The position numbers and the translations under genes were made by a program. DNA of 64,000 bases from Clostridium magnum DSM 2767. GTDB taxonomy: Bacteria; Bacillota; Clostridia; Clostridiales; Clostridiaceae. Each line of letters opens with the position of its first letter. Position 1 is the first letter of the stretch. Positions 61,885-64,000 of the stretch are shown here, in pieces. The DNA is taken from the NCBI RefSeq assembly GCF_001623875.1, contig NZ_LWAE01000006.1, forward strand, positions 1 to 64,000, given 5' to 3'. The notes below the pieces were generated by a model. The model was not told the DNA's origin. It saw only the letters and a program-made list of their open reading frames with translations, and ran no database searches.

Positions 61885-62481
61885 GTGTCAAATGAAAAAT
61901 TTGGAATGAATTATATAAACGAAACTGCTAAAGAGATATCAAAAAACACTATAATTCCTTATGAGGATTTACCGAGATATGACTTTTTTTTATCACAGGT
62001 TATAGACTACTTAAATGATAAGTTTGAAGGTGAAAAGTATACTAATAATATAGTACAAAATTATATTAAAAATGAAGTTATATCTAAGCCAGAGGATGGA
62101 AAAAAGAGAGGATATACTAAAGTTCACCTAGCTCAGCTTGTTCTTTTAAGTTATATGAGACCAATATTAACTACGGAAGAGATAAAGAAAGTATTTGGAT
62201 TAGCATTTAATGATATTAATAATGGTGATGATGATATAATATCCTGGGAGAAGGCATATAAAATTTTCTCTGACATTCAAAAAGATAGTTTCGAAGATTT
62301 TCTAGAAAAGAAGCATTTTAATGAAGAAAGGCTAGAAAGTATAGTAAAAGATATGAAACTAGAACATAAGGATGAAGAGAGAATAATGGTTTTTCTATCA
62401 GTTATGACTTTGATATGTCAGGCAAGTGCGATGAAGAAACTAGTACAAAATATAGTTAACAGGTATCAAACAGAAGATTAG
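61885..62481 (+). CDS. DUF1836 family protein
   Basis: 198 residues, GTG start after GGAGGGATAATAAA. DLPRYDFFLSQVIDYLNDKF and GYTKVHLAQLVLLSYMRPIL fit DUF1836, whose N-terminal part resembles MerR-like helix-turn-helix domains. It might be a regulator, but the role of the family is not known. Standalone gene with its own terminator. Confidence 0.8.
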   Translation: MSNEKFGMNYINETAKEISKNTIIPYEDLPRYDFFLSQVIDYLNDKFEGEKYTNNIVQNYIKNEVISKPEDGKKRGYTKVHLAQLVLLSYMRPILTTEEIKKVFGLAFNDINNGDDDIISWEKAYKIFSDIQKDSFEDFLEKKHFNEERLESIVKDMKLEHKDEERIMVFLSVMTLICQASAMKKLVQNIVNRYQTED

Positions 62482-62499
62482 TTGTAGGTAATTGATATT

Positions 62500-62540
62500 A
62501 GAATTTAGCATTAGGCTTAGTCCTAATGCTAAAAATACAT
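62500..62540 (+). terminator. Terminator after the DUF1836 gene
   Basis: TTTAGCATTAGG-CTTAG-TCCTAATGCTAAAAAT. Confidence 0.85.
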
Positions 62541-62564
62541 TGTAGAAAATTAAAATTTTTATAT

Positions 62565-63041
62565 TTAGGAACACTTATTAAGTAAACATATGCTTTGAGA
62601 TGCGATTCCTTCTTCGGTTCCTGTAAATCCAAGCCCTTCCTCTGTTGTAGCTTTTACACTTATTCTATCTATATCGATATTTAATGCCTGAGAGATGTTT
62701 ATTCGCATATCTTTTATATGAGGTGAAAGTTTCGGTTTTTGAGCAATTATAGTAGAGTCTATATTTTCTATTCTATATCCTTTTTCATAAATTAATTTTC
62801 CAACGGCATTCAATAACTTCAAACTAGAAATATTTTTATATTTAATATCTGTATCAGGGAAGTGATATCCTATATCTCCCAAGGCTAAAGCACCGAGTAA
62901 ACTATCCATTATAGCATGTAATAGTACATCGGCATCAGAGTGGCCAAGTAGCCCTTTCGGATGAGGTATATTCACACCTCCTAAAATTAGATTTCTACCT
63001 TCAACAAGCTTATGTACATCATATCCCATACCTATTCGCAT
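62565..63041 (-). CDS. ispF: 2-C-methyl-D-erythritol 2,4-cyclodiphosphate synthase
   Basis: Fifth step of the MEP isoprenoid pathway: converts 4-diphosphocytidyl-methylerythritol 2-phosphate to the cyclodiphosphate with loss of CMP. Zinc ligands Asp8 and His10 (GYDVHKL) and His42 (LLHAIMDSLLG). GHSDADVLLHA and KATTEEGLGFTGTEEGIASQ are family blocks. 158 residues. TTAGGAGGATTTTATC before the ATG. Not beside ispD here. It shows that the organism makes isoprenoids by the non-mevalonate route. Confidence 0.96.
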   Translation of the reverse strand: MRIGMGYDVHKLVEGRNLILGGVNIPHPKGLLGHSDADVLLHAIMDSLLGALALGDIGYHFPDTDIKYKNISSLKLLNAVGKLIYEKGYRIENIDSTIIAQKPKLSPHIKDMRINISQALNIDIDRISVKATTEEGLGFTGTEEGIASQSICLLNKCS

Positions 63042-63107
63042 GATAAAATCCTCCTAAGTTTTTATTTATATTCTATCACAAAGTAAAATTATTGCATTAT
63101 AAAATAA

Positions 63108-63135
63108 AAAAGGTGCATGCAATAGCAGCACCTTA
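63108..63135 (-). terminator. Terminator of the 58-residue gene
   Basis: Minus strand AAGGTGC...GCACCTTTTTTATTTTAT, overlapping the stop codon. Confidence 0.8.
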
Positions 63136-63309
63136 GGATATTCCTTTTTTGTAGTAAATTATTTTTTTCTTATCGTTTTCAGGATCATCAGGTCCTTTTG
63201 CAGAGCTAAATATTGTTTTAAGTATATTTTTTAATGAACTAAAAAGAGAGTTTTTTTTATGTCTTCTTTTGTTTTTACTAAAATCCACATTAATAATTTT
63301 ATTACTCAT
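63133..63309 (-). CDS. Small basic conserved protein, 58 residues
   Basis: ATG at 63309 after AAAGGTAGGGCTATTT. MSNKIINVDFSKNKRRHKKN and IFSSAKGPDDPENDKKK are strongly basic then acidic, without a membrane segment or cysteine. The stop overlaps a terminator hairpin (AAGGTGC-TGCTATTGCAT-GCACCTTTTTT), which supports the gene. Function unknown. Confidence 0.65.
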   Translation of the reverse strand: MSNKIINVDFSKNKRRHKKNSLFSSLKNILKTIFSSAKGPDDPENDKKKIIYYKKGIS

Positions 63310-63687
63310 AAATAGCCCTACCTTTCATAATAAAATTCCTATTATCAAAATGATAACACAAAATAATGGAAAAGTTAATAAAATTATCTAAATACAAAAC
63401 TTCAATATATAGAATTATAAGCTAGAGATATAACTAGGAATCTATAGAATAGGATTAACATAATTGAGGAATAATATGTATGGAAATTAAAGGAGTTATT
63501 TTTAACGATTAAAGATAAGAAAATATTTGGGGACAGGAGTCCCCTTGAATCATTTAAAAGAGAAAAAAAGAAATAATATTTTAGTACATAAAGAAATGAT
63601 GAATTTACCTAAATAAGCGTTACAATCCTTATATGTACTAATAGTATATGCTGAACTCTTAAGATAGGTTAAAGTTAATTAAAAGAA
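63310..63687. other. Intergenic region
   Basis: No supported gene. TTTGGGGACAGGAGTCCCC near 63528-63545 is a short inverted repeat (GGGGACAGGAGTCCCC). Confidence 0.45.
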
Positions 63688-63728
63688 ATGAAAACTTGAA
63701 TCAGATGGGGTGGCCATCGGATAAATAA
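63688..63728 (+). repeat. Dispersed repeat, shortest copy
   Basis: ATGAAAACTTGAATCAGATG runs into GGGTGGCCATCGGATAAATA. GATGG and CCATC now form a tight hairpin; the whole central part is missing. TTGGAGG follows 43 bases later, but no gene start is visible before the window ends. Confidence 0.75.
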
Positions 63729-63806
63729 AATTGCGACATTAAATATCAAAATAATTTATTGGAGGTTTTATCAATAAATTTTTGGGGAAACTAGAAAAAG
63801 TACACA

Positions 63807-63963
63807 TTATCCACAAGTTGTCCACAAAACTGTGGATAATGTGTATAAATGTTAATAAAAAATTGAGTGATTATACTAATTATTAAGAATTTTTTTAAAT
63901 ATAGAGGAAATTAACACTGATTTAACAAGTTATAAACAAGCTATCTGTGGATAGTGTTGATAA
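63807..63963. promoter_or_regulatory. Cluster of six DnaA-box-like sites
   Basis: TTATCCACA 63807-63815, TTGTCCACA 63818-63826, TGTGGATAA 63831-63839 and TGTGTATAA 63840-63848 are closely packed. TGTGGATAG 63946-63954 and TGTTGATAA 63955-63963 follow, in an AT-rich setting. Four of the boxes are spaced by 2, 4 and 0 bases, tighter than chance would suggest. Confidence 0.75.
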
Positions 63964-64000
63964 CTTGTATAAATAACGTCATTAGATTTAATTAGGTAAA

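Noticed and set aside
63807..63963. Chromosomal origin oriC
   Set aside because: DnaA boxes are present, but no dnaA, dnaN, rpmH or rnpA is in view; the identity cannot be supported within the window.

Overview
The window is low-GC, Gram-positive DNA from the chromosome of a spore-forming clostridium. The 16S genes have the Clostridium sensu stricto (cluster I) pattern. A sigma-G inhibitor (Gin), AbrB, a clostridial 2[4Fe-4S] ferredoxin and an S-layer-type (CWB2) wall protein point the same way. I do not name a species.

Left part (1-16.4 kb): the end of one rRNA operon and two complete ones, all on the + strand. Operon 1 (3' 23S, 5S, tRNA-Lys) and operon 2 (16S, 23S, 5S, tRNA-Phe) end with a tRNA; operon 3 ends at 5S. 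The copies are nearly identical in the mature RNAs but have different 23S-5S spacers: operon 2 is minimal and the other two carry different repeat insertions. Between the operons lie a family-4-like uracil-DNA glycosylase, a class V aminotransferase, a DUF1904 protein and a cytosolic parvulin. 16.4-20.8 kb holds an IS110-family element with a probable bridge-RNA region, a sodium:neurotransmitter-symporter-family transporter with a structured leader, and a sirtuin.

Genomic island (20.9-34.4 kb): an integrative element sits in the 3' half of tRNA-Cys(GCA), bounded by a 47-bp direct repeat. It carries a tyrosine integrase, a serine resolvase, a DUF2975 membrane protein with a frameshifted YozG-like regulator, a possible sigma-like protein, a run of very small membrane proteins, a broken Bro-N antirepressor, a NUMOD1-type peptide and a terminase-small-subunit-like protein at the far end. 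No capsid, large terminase, primase or conjugation genes are visible, so it looks like a satellite-type or decaying island.

Core region (34.4-45 kb and 55.2-63.3 kb): LD-carboxypeptidase, CorA, an M20 amidohydrolase and a CWB2-SH3-YkuD wall enzyme precede gin, an Orn/Lys/Arg decarboxylase, tmk, darA, holB and ricT. This order matches the csfB-yaaO-tmk-yaaQ-holB-yaaT segment of Bacillus subtilis. The next conserved genes (trmN6/yabB, rsmI/yabC, abrB) resume at 55.6 kb. They are followed by an NlpC/P60 protein, transaldolase, DUF1836 protein and IspF.

Interrupting region (45-53.5 kb): between ricT/ferredoxin and trmN6 lies a zone of insertion and decay. It holds a 227-bp palindrome, an IS630 element with its MITE, a BcsB fragment cut at a 112-bp hairpin, and an operon of STAS antagonist, chemoreceptor without an outer domain, RsbW-type kinase and PP2C phosphatase remnant. 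An ISL3 element with an 8-bp target duplication splits the phosphatase remnant. An IS1380-like element then abuts motAB and has apparently removed the motA start.

Two dispersed signals run through the right half. One is a same-strand family of hairpin repeats at 41.2, 55.4, 56.4, 59.7 and 63.7 kb, several placed directly before ribosome binding sites. The other is a pair of DnaA-box clusters at 60.6 and 63.8-64.0 kb, away from any visible dnaA gene.
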